DNA from: Diphasiastrum complanatum
Taxonomy: Eukaryota > Streptophyta > Lycopodiopsida > Lycopodiales > Lycopodiaceae
DNA: 64,000 nucleotides
Assembly (NCBI GenBank): GCA_029204225.1
Contig: CM055106.1
Coordinates: 36,244,361 to 36,308,360, forward strand
Reading direction: 5' to 3'
Shown: piece after piece, positions 23,195 to 32,594 of the stretch
How positions within the stretch are numbered: position 1 is the first letter of the stretch
How the letters are laid out: each line of letters opens with the position of its first letter
The notes under the pieces: model-generated
Databases searched by the model: none
Told to the model about the DNA's origin: nothing
What the model saw: only the letters and a program-made list of their open reading frames with translations
Program-made: the position numbers and the translations under genes

Positions 23195-23545
23195 ATCACT
23201 GATAGAAGCCCGTCTGTCTTTGAGATTCAAACAATCAAGAACTCTATAATCTATACTAAAATCAAGTTCATCTAATCTAAAACAAAAAGGAGTACCAATT
23301 GTATCTATAGCATCAGATATGTTCTCAAATTTAAGATAATCATCCGAATCTATATATGTATAAAGATTTGAGGGAGGAGGAGGAGGTCAATGTGTAGTAT
23401 CTACAGGAATTGAAGGGGTATCCAAAACAGATGTAGCTATATTTACAATAGTATCAAGAGCAGCGTTATCTACAATTGATTCCGGGTTAGGCTTCACAGA
23501 TTCTGTGGTGTCTACCCTCCTTACTTTCTTCAGAGCTCTCTTGGG
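23195..23545 (-). CDS. C-terminal extension of the H3-like locus (unrecognised)
   Basis: Directly downstream of the histone fold, in the same frame as the N-terminal half of the H3-like protein, is an open stretch starting KQTAPKRALKKVRRVD. It continues through PESIVDNAALDTIVNIATSV, a TGA (about 23384-23386), a proline run (PPPPP), and TYIDSDDYLKFENISDAIDT. It ends at a plausible splice donor GTAAGA at 23194. Histone H3 normally ends right after its last helix, so a tail of more than 100 residues would be unusual. It may be a fused domain, a separate exon, or chance read-through. The peptide DDYLKFENISDAI faintly resembles ESYISFNNIEDVL at 51.55 kb. Confidence 0.35.
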
Positions 23546-23995
23546 TGCTGTCTGCTTCCAGTCCTATCTAGAGGAGTTAGTCTAGGAGCAGCATGCTGAG
23601 ATATGTGCAATTTGCAAAAACTCTCTCTCATTCTCATCAGGAGTTGAAAATCCTTGGGCATTATGGTGACTCTCTTGGAATGGATTGCCAGCAAAAATGA
23701 ATCTTCAAAAAAAAAGACACATGTAATTTTTAGCAGCCTCCTGAAGGCACTGAAGAGCACTGGGTGTGAATCTAACCAGTTGTCCGAGATCATTTCTAGT
23801 TATGTTTTGGACAGCATGGTAGAATGGAGCTCTTGGATTCAACAGAGCGGTTGATCTTTGATACTTGCGTATTTCAGAGAGCCACCTGCTGCGGTTGCGC
23901 GTTCTAGGTCTAGCGAGAGGTGTAATGGCAACCGCCGGAGTTGAGGACGAGCAAGCAGAGAAGAAGTCCCTCCTTGTCTGCTTTCTCCTATCCAT
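23530..23995 (-). pseudogene. divergent histone H3-like protein, copy A (one homopolymer frameshift)
   Basis: The frame starting at 23995 begins MDRRKQTRRDF, comparable to the H3 tail (M-R-KQT-R pattern). It continues with NRSRWLSEIRKYQRSTALL (alpha-N helix), PRAPFYHAVQNITRNDL (alpha-1), VRFTPSALQCLQEAAKNYMC (alpha-2) and FF. After a one-base shift in an A9 run at about 23707-23715 it reads EDSFLLAIHSKRVTIMPKDF and MRMRE (alpha-3). Loop 1 is one residue longer than in canonical H3, as in centromeric variants, and the tail is much shorter than canonical. H3 packages DNA in nucleosomes. Removing one base of the homopolymer would restore a continuous fold, so the shift may be a mutation or a sequence error. 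It is divergently oriented to the gene at 24835. Confidence 0.75.
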
Positions 23996-24012
23996 GGAAG
24001 TGTACTATGGGA

Positions 24013-24812
24013 TAGCGGACTTGTGCGTGACGGCTAGGATGAGTAGGGAAGGATGATAAAGCCCTCGTAGAGGACCGATATGTATGGATAGAATGTACGG
24101 TGTATCGGACCTGTGCGAGCCGAATATAAGAGAGATAGATTAGTATTGAAGGAAGGCGCACAAGTGTGAAATGAGGAGACATGTAGGTATATGTATCGGA
24201 CTTGTGCGCATGGAAGGCGGTAGGAAGAATATCGATTGTGAAGGATGCGCACAAGTGCGATATGCGGAGCGAAAAAAAAAAGTGAAAAAAATTCATCGAA
24301 GTTTGTGATTTTATATCGCAATTTGCACGTGCAAAAGAACATCCTGTCACATGTGTGGGACTTGTACGGTCAAATGCGAGAGCGACATGTGTCACCCTGT
24401 CACTTTACACGTGTAGGATTTGTACAAGCAAATGCGAGAGCGACACGTGTTGTCGAACAAACGAATGAACATGATACATGTGTATAGGTGTCATTTCACA
24501 CATGTCCAGGGTCAACTCACACGTGCCAATGCCTTAGTCCAATTGAAAGTAGACATGTGTCCTTTGACCGTTGACCACACGTGCATAGATTTGGTATAAG
24601 TGGCACGAAACTCGATTAATTTTTTAGATTTTTTGTTCTCAAAATTCACGGCATATCGCTCTTGTGCACGCGCATTGTTGTCCATTTGTTTGCAACGATA
24701 CCTACTTGCGCACAAGTGCGATATTCGGTATCTACGTGTCATACATATCCCTCTTGTGCGTGATCTTGATAGTTAGTTGTTTCAGTTATCCCTCGCACAC
24801 AAGTGCGATATC
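24013..24812. promoter_or_regulatory. divergent intergenic region with repeated TATCGSACTTGTGCG motif
   Basis: Between the H3-like start (23995) and the plus-strand start at 24835 the motif TATCG(G/C)ACTTGTGCG or its complement CGCACAAGTGCGATA occurs, exactly or with a few changes, about nine times: near 24013, 24103, 24156, 24194, 24247, 24654, 24718, 24746 and 24794. A 58-bp tandem pair containing CAAATGCGAGAGCGACA starts at 24371 and 24429. Occurrence in both orientations between two divergent genes suggests a shared regulatory region; this function is an inference. Confidence 0.5.
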
Positions 24813-24834
24813 TACGTTACTTCCATGGCCTCTT

Positions 24835-25338
24835 CCTCAGGATCCTCACGAGATTCAGGCTTGAGTTCATTTCTTAGTGAATTTGGGATTACTGAAAATC
24901 TAGACTACTTCCACAACCTATTCAGGCCATATCTACATGTTTTCAAGACTGCACAATCAAATTTTGACGTATTTTATGAACATTATGTTAGATTCGGAGA
25001 TATCTGTTTTCTCCATAGGTTCACTCCAGTACATGCATTATGCTGATCTTGTTCATTTCTTTCCAGCTTTCAGACATAGACTAGATAGAATGTTCACCAA
25101 ATTGTTTGATCTTTTCAAAAGTAGTTCAATGTGTCCTTATTGCAACAAGAAATGTCAATTGGTAGAATATCAAAGTGGTTTCGTACTTTTCCTGTTATTT
25201 CAGATTCCAGATGATGAGAAAGTTTCTGTTGCTGACCCTCCTTCTGCATCATTTTCTGTTCAGTCAGCTATTAAGGATATCAGTCACTTCCTTATCGACA
25301 CTCTTGATAGTTTATCCAGAGACGAGTGTGCCTCATAG
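24835..25338 (+). CDS. unrecognised 'LDYF' gene, copy 1 (frame break or intron)
   Basis: The ATG at 24835 opens MASSSGSSRDSGLSSFLSEF, then GITENLDYFHNLF and, near 25010, DICFLHRF. The frame then changes, by a frameshift or a short intron near 25015-25040, and continues with YADLVHFFPAFRHRLDRMF, FKSSSMCPYCNKKCQL (a possible CxxC zinc site) and QIPDDEKVSVADPPSASF, ending at 25338. The minus-strand frame at 52197 shares the pattern FLxxxxIxxxLDYFxxxF and a later CFxHF. No known domain was recognised. It is transcribed away from the H3-like gene. Confidence 0.45.
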
Positions 25339-25578
25339 CTAAAACTCATTATCTATGGAATCTCTCCTGTTCTAAAAAGTTTCTGATTTGCTTATCATAT
25401 TATACCTCTGATTTGCCTATGTTCTAAAATGTTCAAAACATAAGATCTTTTGACAAAAATGATCTTATTTGTCTTAACAAATTTATGTCCTCCTAGGTAA
25501 AATGATAAAGCTTTAACTGCCATTATAAGACTCTCCCCAACTGGGCTCACTTGGAATGAGCAACACAAATTTCATTTT
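25339..25578. other. no gene seen
   Basis: AT-rich gap between the convergent ends of the gene at 24835 and the minus-strand gene at 25579. Confidence 0.4.
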
Positions 25579-27093
25579 TCAAGAAATGCCTAAGATAGTG
25601 GCCAAGTCCACTATCTCTCTGGAACGAGGATGCATGTTGTCTGAAACCACCTGCACATTTTTCAAGGGGATAGGCAGCACATGCTTCCAGTTTGGATCTG
25701 CATATTCTCTAGTAATTCCTGTACTCCTAGTTACATCTTTTGCTATTTTCATGCAGTACAAACAAGGGCGTTTTGATGTAGCATCGTGAGAGACATTATA
25801 CATACATTTCAATGTTTTCAAATCACCTGCTAAGTGCCATTCAACATTGAAGTCTCCAACTCCTAGAACATTGAGAAGTTCTCCATCCATATGGTCAAGG
25901 ATAAGGTGTCCTTGAGAATATCCATGATAATATATCATGATCCTCCTTCAGCTCCTTTCCAAAGAATTAGTCAGACTTAGTTTACAATGAATTAATACTA
26001 TTCAATGAATGTAATGTAATAATGAGGCTACTTACCTAAAACGCTGCCAACCACCATATATCATTTTCTGACTAGACATTGAATCTGAAATCTTCTTGGT
26101 TCTCTGTTTGTGATAGGGCACCATTCATGAGAGTTATACTAATCCTCTCCATCTTCTGCCCTTTCACAATTTCGGACTCATCTAACTTAAGTACTATGAT
26201 TATTTTGCCATTCACCTTTTCATAGGTTATATCATAGAATGTGACGATGTATCTCAGCAAGTTATTTAGATCAGCAAATAAGTTGTTTCCATCAGTTTCA
26301 TGCACCTCCTCAATATGAAATGGAGTTCCAGTGATCTTATGCATACCTATGTTTAATGTATCCCTCTCTTTCTTCAAGTGATATGTCCTAGGGATTGGGA
26401 CTTTTCTAATTTGAACTTGCTTAAAAGCTTCTCTAATTAGTTTAAGTTGCATATGCTTCCATGCTTATACTTGCAGAATCATAAGCACCCTGAACTATAG
26501 TCTTATCTAGAATTTTTTGAATGTCCACCATCAAAGACTCTGCTATTTTACACTTTACATTTGAACTCCTATTGTTCATCATGATACACCCAGTGGATTT
26601 GCAAGTCAATATTGTGCCCAATGACATTCCTAGTGAGACATTGTCTTTAATATTCCGAGGAGCTACTAATGCAAATCTGCAAAAAAAATAGCGTTTGAAT
26701 ATCCTTGCAACTTTGTCGCTTTCGCTTCTTACTTTTAGCCTTCTTCTTTGCCAAATCCACATCCTTCAATAATTGTAAGTTTTCAATACGAATAGACTGT
26801 AAGACTGATTGCATTTGCTCTAGTATTGATTTGATATTGATTGTTATCTTCTGTAATGATTCATTATTTTTTTTAAGTTGTTTATTTTCTTCTAACATCT
26901 TTTGGAGATGACAATCTCTATTCTGACAATAAGAGAATATCCGAATTAACTCACCTTCTAAGAAGTGAACTTTATTCATATAAAGTTGTTTTCCATGGTT
27001 TCGCAATCTTTCACAATATCCTAGTAATCCACTATGCCCATTGCATATCCATGTAACTAAATGAGTTATTGAAGAGAATGTGGGATGAGTCAA
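25579..27093 (-). CDS. putative DDE-transposase-like gene, probably spliced or decayed
   Basis: In minus-strand order: a coiled-coil stretch with a basic KKKAKSKKRKRQ (27093-26647); APRNIKDNVSLGMSLGTIL (26700-26600); TGTPFHIEEV and KIIIVLKLDESEIVKGQKME (26380-26120); then WHLAGDLKTLKCMYNVSHDA, RPCLYCMK, and VLPIPLKNVQVVSDNMHPRS followed by REIVDL (25870-25580). The series LKLD, GDLK about 14 residues before CxxC, and IPLxNVxxDxxH is remembered from a family of transposase-like proteins in many eukaryotes. The Asp in LKLD and GDLK could be two DDE residues, with CxxC after the second as in several superfamilies. The third acidic residue was not located. Segments lie in different frames, so introns or shifts are needed. 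Confidence 0.4.
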
Positions 27094-27473
27094 AGTGCTT
27101 GGATCTTGTGGATATTATGTTCCATCTATCCACAAATCCAAGTGTTTTTTTTTCCTTCTGCCCTGTAACAAGAACGATCCTCAATAGATATTTGAATTCC
27201 TTTGCCTCCGAAGTTGATCTAGTTTGTCTTGTTTTGGTGAAATATTTGAGACCTATCTCAAATTCAGTTGCAAGATTTTGCATAGGATTTGGTAGTACAC
27301 CCAATTGTTTTGGTTCCTATAGTAAAAAAGAAGCAACACACTCAATTCCTATAGTGAGAAGTGTAGCAACATTTAGTTTATTTGGAGCAAGCTCAAACAT
27401 ATTGTTGTCCAATTTACAAGAAGTCTTCACATTCATGGCATCTATAGGAGATTTTCTCTTTGAAAAACAATAA
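27094..27473 (-). CDS. unrecognised open region, possible upstream exon(s) of the DDE-like gene
   Basis: A minus-strand frame with one stop (about 27319) reads KRKSPIDAMNVKTSCKLDNN, then MFELAPNKLNVATLLTIGIE, then NPMQNLATEFEIGLKYFTKT, and TLGFVDRWNIIS. It has the feel of real coding sequence but matches no family recalled. It could be an exon of the 25.6-27.1 kb gene or a separate fragment. Confidence 0.3.
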
Positions 27474-27556
27474 TAAGTATGTGATATTGGAAATGACTTT
27501 AACGTTCTACGCTAAGTCTTAACAAACTCTAGTACCTATAGATAGTGAGTACTTGT

Positions 27557-28058
27557 TGTTGAATTTCACACGTGTGGGAAGTGTTCCAAAAGTATTCTAA
27601 GTAAAAACAAGCTGCTCTCCTCGGGTAGAGAGAGAAAAACCATCATGAGCTCTCGGGTAGAGAGAGAAAGCTAGAAATTCAATGACACTCAAAATCCACT
27701 CAATCTCAAAATCAATTAGATCCAAAAGGAGGAGTACAATGATACTAATAGATTCATGAGCTACCACTATGCTTAACTGTGATTGGATCACACTTTACCA
27801 CCTCTTAATCCTATTGGACCATTGATCCATGCAACTCTAAATTCTATTGGACTATATTCAAGCACACCTCAATTTTCTATTGGACCTCACAAGGTTCCAC
27901 CTCTAAATCCTATTGGACCTCTTAAGCTTCATCAAACAAAAGCATGACACTTGTCTACACTCTAATTGGCACAAGTTTGGCTCTATTTTGGCTCAATAGT
28001 GGCATTACAAGTGGAAATGGATAATTTGCCATCTATGCCAAATTTGACCCTATCAACA
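27557..28058 (-). mobile_element. copia C 3' LTR, with 33-bp internal repeats
   Basis: On the minus strand it starts TGTTGATAGGG at 28058, next to a purine-rich tract (GGTGTAGGA), and ends at 27557. The first 120 bases match the LTR of element F. Inside, the motif CTATTGGAC occurs at 27811, 27844, 27877 and 27910, exactly 33 bases apart. A palindrome CACACGTGTG lies at 27567-27576. Two copies of CTCGGGTAGAGAGAG lie near 27617-27670. Confidence 0.75.
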
Positions 28059-28348
28059 TCCTACACCTAAATGCTTGACTATGAGATTCTATGAGAGCCC
28101 TATATCAAACATTTTGATTTAATTTACGATTCTCCACACGTGGGAACATCCTCCACACATGTGAGATTCACTTAAAAACTTCTATCATAAAAAATACCAA
28201 GCTAGATTTTTGCCAATTTCTCACACTCCTCAAAAAATAGCTTGGAAAGGTACTAGATCACTTGAGAATTTTGTAAATCTTTTTGAGTGGATCCTTTGGT
28301 ATGCATAAGAAGTGAAGATCAGCCAAGGGATCCATCATAGCAGCACCC

Positions 28349-29247
28349 TCACCATATCCATGATAAGATCTCTTTGGTAGAGATCTCTTGCCAATGCCTT
28401 TGAAGAGTGCTCCACCAATATGCCACTATTATCATGGGCTTCCTCCATGCTTGATGATGATCTTTACCTTGAAAGTTCCACTTGCATGATGGATGCACCA
28501 TAAATAGAGAAATTTGAGGCTTCCAAGCCTCATAAGGATCATGGAGATCAAGATCATAAGATGTGAAACAATGATGATTATCAAGATTATGCTTTCTAGC
28601 TTGACTAGTCCACATACAATGAACTATATCCATGATGGATCTAATCTTGATATCAAAGACTATCTTGATCTTTTTTAGGCTAGTTACTCTCTCAAGGATG
28701 TAAGTGTCCACTTTGTATGCTTCACTTAATCTCAAGAGGAGTTTACAATTTGCCTCAAAACATGTGAAAACATGATTTTCAAAAAAGTGAGTATTACTAG
28801 AACCAAGAGCATACTTTTGACAATACAATATCTTGCTTTCAAAAAGTATTGGAAACACATCTAAGTCAATAATGACAAGAAACATGTCCATACCATAAGC
28901 ATCATACAAAACTAGTATAGCTTTTCTTGAACTTTGAGATCCAAAAAATTCAATGAAGCAAGATAGCATTTCAAGCAAAGGAAGAGAAGCATATATGAAT
29001 GTGTTGTAGTAGATACAACATGAAAGATGCCCTCTTTGCCATGTAAGGTGAGCCATAAAGACTTGGCCATGCGTCTTGAAGATCTTCTTGAAATCATATG
29101 AAGAAGAAACTCCTCCTCACACATTGGCCCCATCATAACTTGAATACCTTCAAAAAGAATAACTTGTGATGCTTCTTGAGAGGCCTTGATCTCAGCCACT
29201 TCCAAGATTGAATCTTCATGCAATATGACATCTCTATTCACAATCAC
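28349..29247 (-). pseudogene. copia C integrase C-terminal/linker remnant
   Basis: The frame starting near 29247 reads MIVNRDVILHEDSILEVAE and then RRSSRRMAKS, matching the VSRDV...HED and RRSMRDRSEP region of element F. Further minus-strand frames down to 28349 have no recognised RT motif, so the RT domain is deleted or replaced. Confidence 0.5.
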
Positions 29248-29272
29248 ATTTGAAATAGAGAGTGTAAAGACA

Positions 29273-30319
29273 CTAAAGGCCTCCTTGATGAATGAGTATA
29301 ATCATGATCCATGAGCTTGGATCATCCTTCCTTCTTGTTTCCAAGGGAATATATGCAAAGCAAGCACTACCAAGTTCACTAAGGTGATCAACCTTAGGCT
29401 TCATCTTGAATAAAACTTCATATGGTGCTATTCCTTCAAAAGCTCCAATACTCCTCAAAGCTTTGATCTTCAATGAGAATTTCTTCTCAACATATGCTTT
29501 GAATAATAAGGAATAATCATACACCATAATACTTGAAGAGAGAAGATATGTGCATCTTGTGTAATCCTCCTCCTTTGAAATATTGGAAATATAAGAAACA
29601 TCAAGAGAGTTTGCACTCTCACTTGGATCCAATTTGTAGATGCCTTCAAATCTTGATCCGTATGCAAGGATCTCACCATCCTTCTTAATCACACAATTGT
29701 CAATATTGAAATTGACATCAAAGCCACTATCAAGAAGTTGGCCAACACTTAAGATGTTCTTTGTAAGCTTTGGGACAAAAAGAACATTGTTGAGAAAGAG
29801 ATCTTTAGAAGATGCAAGCTTCAAGGGAATAATCCCTACTCCTTCAATATTGCACTCATGCTTACTTGCAAAGTATATGGTCTTCTTGACTCCATCATAA
29901 GGCATAATAGATGAAAAAAAGTGCTTGGAGCCACACATATGTGAAGATGCTCCACTATCAATATACCATGAGTCATCCTTGTTGAAGGTGGAAGAGGAGA
30001 AGCTTGATGCCATAAGAGAGCCTTCTCCATCACTTGCAATATAGTCTTCTTTCTCATCGGTGATGTTGGCTTGATTGAGTTGATTCTTCTTCTTGAAGCA
30101 ATTGGTGGCATAATGGCCTTTCTTGCCACAATAAAAGCACTTGATCATCTTCTTCTTGAGATTTGAATTATAAGCATGAGAGGTATCCTCCTCCTCTCCA
30201 TCTTGGTCTTTAGCTTTGTCATTAGAGAAGTGATGGTGTTGCTTCTTACTCCTCTCTTTGTGCTTGGCAAATAGAACTTTGCCATCATCATGATTGAGTG
30301 ATAGCTTGTCCATCCTCAA
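29273..30319 (-). pseudogene. copia C gag end, protease and deleted integrase
   Basis: The 348-residue frame carries the zinc knuckle CFYCGKKGHYATNC and the protease WYIDSGASSHMCGSKHFF. After KNILSVGQLLDSGFDV and a short pre-integrase part, it jumps from the integrase core (FKAYVEKKFSLKIKALRS) straight to APYEVLFKMKPKVDHL. The central integrase with the second Asp and the Glu is therefore deleted. It lies in the same frame as the upstream gag, separated by one TAA near 30341. Confidence 0.85.
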
Positions 30320-30340
30320 GAGTTTGTACTCTTGTCTTGA

Positions 30341-30901
30341 TTATTCAGAAATAAGCACACTTTGAAGGGCCTCCAAACTTGTTAGCTCCTCCTTAATAGC
30401 ATAGGATTGGACAAGGTTGTCATATTCATCTCTCAAGCCATTGAGAATGACTTGGACTAGCTCACTTTGATTGATTGAGTCACCAATACATGCAAGCTCC
30501 CTATGAATATCCTTGACTCTCAAAACATAATTAGATGCACTCTCATCACTCTTTTGACTACTTTGGAATATTTGATTTCTAAGAGTGAGGAGCCTAGAGG
30601 TGTTCTTAGCCTCATAGATGGACTTGAGACAATCCCAAGCTTCCTTGGATGTAGAACAATCACCAATCTCCCTCAATATCTCATTAGAGACATTCATCTT
30701 AATGTAGTGGAGAGCCATCCTAGCTCTCTTCTTGTATTTTTGTACTTCTTGAAGGACTTGAGGCTCCTCCTCAATCCCAAGTACAATGTCCATCACATCT
30801 TGGAGTATCAAGATGGACTCCATCCTCAACTTCCATATTGAATAATTGGAAGTAGACAATCTCTCACTTGGTTGCAACAAGTATGAACTCATTGAAGTCA
30901 T
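30341..30901 (-). pseudogene. copia C gag N-terminal part
   Basis: Starts MTSMSSYLLQPSERLSTSNY, the same start as in elements B and E, and continues through the UBN2-type gag domain (SIWKLRMESI, YKKRARMALHYIKMNV, SRLLTLRNQIFQS, LVQVILNGLRDEYDNLVQSY). It is interrupted by a TAA before the zinc knuckle. The leader 30902-31646 has no gene; it contains a CACACGTGTT at 31465 followed by CTGTACAGTACC. Confidence 0.85.
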
Positions 30902-31646
30902 GTAAAGTGGAGATAAATAAAAGTGATGAACAAAAAATGTTGCTTCTCTCTCACTATAGGATCCAATAATGGTGTGCTACTATCTCCTATGCAAGATCTT
31001 GCAACAAACTATGAGATGATTCTCACTAGCTATCTCAATCTCTCCAAAACTAGATCTACTTCACATCAAATGATGGAGTATGGGAAAAAATAGGATCAAA
31101 CACTCTTAGCACGTGTGAAATACACTAAGAAACCAAATTTGACTCAAATACAATAATATTGCATGAAACAAAATGGCCAAGATCTCAAAACAGTGCCTAG
31201 ATCACATATAGATGAGATTGGTAAGCATTCAACTATGATTTTGGATCAAACAAGCAATCTTTTGACCAAACCAAATGTGTTCACCCAGGTCTAGGTGCCC
31301 TACCTAACCCTCTTCAAAAGCTTATAACTTTTGATTGGCTCAACCAAATGGAATGAAATTGATTGCATCAGAAACTAGACAAAAATAGCTTCAAAACAAG
31401 CTATCTAGCAAGATTTTTGGATCAAACATGAAAGAGAACTCCCAAACTGAAATTGGATGTTCCTCACACGTGTTTGAGCACCTGATTCTGTACAGTACCA
31501 GGTCAGACCCAATCAATGTCCTTTTGATCTCTTTTGATCCAAAATTGAACAAGATAGCTAGGAAAATGGGCCTTGACAATTTCTAGCTCAAGATTGATGA
31601 ATAGTTTTCACTCAAATGGATCAAAATGCATGGTAACCTTAGGTAG

Positions 31647-31658
31647 GCTCTGATACCA
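31647..31658 (-). other. primer binding site of copia C
   Basis: GCTCTGATACCA on the plus strand is the complement of TGGTATCAGAGC and directly adjoins the LTR end at 31659. Confidence 0.85.
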
Positions 31659-31839
31659 TGTTGAATTTCACACGTGTGAATGAGAGTTGGAAGTGATTGA
31701 ATGCATGTAGTATCGTGTTTTTGCCATAGAATCAAAGATGGACCTTGAATCTCAATTTAGTCTTGATCTTGGTGTATCTACACACCTTAGGAGATCACAA
31801 GTACATGTAGTGGACAATCCACACGTGTGAAATTCAACA
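31659..31839 (-). mobile_element. copia C 5' LTR, short, with inverted central segment
   Basis: 181 bp, with perfect 20-bp inverted ends (TGTTGAATTTCACACGTGTG and its complement). The centre (about 31682-31829) matches 57449-57598 of element F on the same plus strand, although the two elements point in opposite directions. Relative to the primer site this segment is therefore inverted. Palindromes are at 31669-31678 and 31820-31829. Confidence 0.75.
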
Positions 31840-31844
31840 CTTGT

Positions 31845-32594
31845 AAATGTCTTTGACTAGTTCACACAAACATGTCAATATGACCATCCTTTACCTAGAA
31901 CCTTTTATGTAATGTTCGATTTCCTAGCAACATAAATATGCAATATTTGTTGTCAGGATTTTTTGCCTGATACAAAGAGTAACTTTCAATACATGTGCAA
32001 GTCTAGGACTTAAATAAAAACATTTGTGTTTTAATATGAACACAAGCACAATAAAAGTTATTACAGACAAACCAAAAGCTGCAAATTAAAATGCTACATC
32101 TACCATGCTAATCTCAATAGTAAAGCGATGTAGTATTTGGTGAACACAAATAAAATGTGAGACAAATGATGAAGATAATAGAAAAATATCGTAATAACAT
32201 TTTTACTTGATATCATATTGACAATAGCAAACAAAGAAAATATCATGTATTCAAACCATATATTTCAAGTGCATATATTGGAAAGTGAGTTTTGTAATAA
32301 AAACACAAATACGAAACTAGAAATCTCAACATTATAACAAGTAAACATGCTAATCAAAAACTAGAAATCTCAACCATGTGAAACAAACGAGAAAACCAAA
32401 ATATTCTTAAAAAAAAAAAGTGATACCCTATTCAAGTTTGCTATTTTCAAGTGCAAAACAATCAAGGTTTGGAATAGTGAAACTTATGCACCCAAGGTTT
32501 GAAAAGGACTTTAAAAAAAAAAAACTTAAAACCATAGTCAAAAGTCCATGGAAATTGAATCAATACAAATTACGTCAACTTTTTGGTTTGCAAG
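31845..32594. other. no gene seen
   Basis: AT-rich sequence right of element C, with poly-A stretches. No domain or structured repeat was recognised. Confidence 0.5.

Larger units (their letters stand above)
27557..31839 (-). mobile_element. copia element C, degenerate and rearranged
   Basis: Bounded by a perfect 5-bp target duplication CTTGT (27552-27556 and 31840-31844). The left end begins TGTTGAATTTCACACGTGTG, and the right end finishes with the exact inverted copy. The coding order on the minus strand is gag (30901), protease, a partly deleted integrase, and linker remnants down to about 28349. RT and RNase H are gone. The primer site complement is at 31647-31658. The two LTRs are no longer collinear (see findings). 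Element F at 57.3 kb is the same family. Confidence 0.85.

Noticed and set aside
23384-23545. A second histone tail because of KQTAPKR after the fold
   Set aside because: Seven residues are too few; composition alone could give it. Kept only as a description of the extension.
23530-23995. Calling the H3-like gene a definite CENH3
   Set aside because: The extra loop-1 residue fits, but the N-terminal region and helix signature do not allow a confident assignment without a tree; copy B has canonical loop length with a CENH3-like RWT.
27811-27942. CRISPR-like array because of regular 33-bp spacing
   Set aside because: Only about nine bases are conserved per unit, it lies in a plant LTR, and there are no cas genes.
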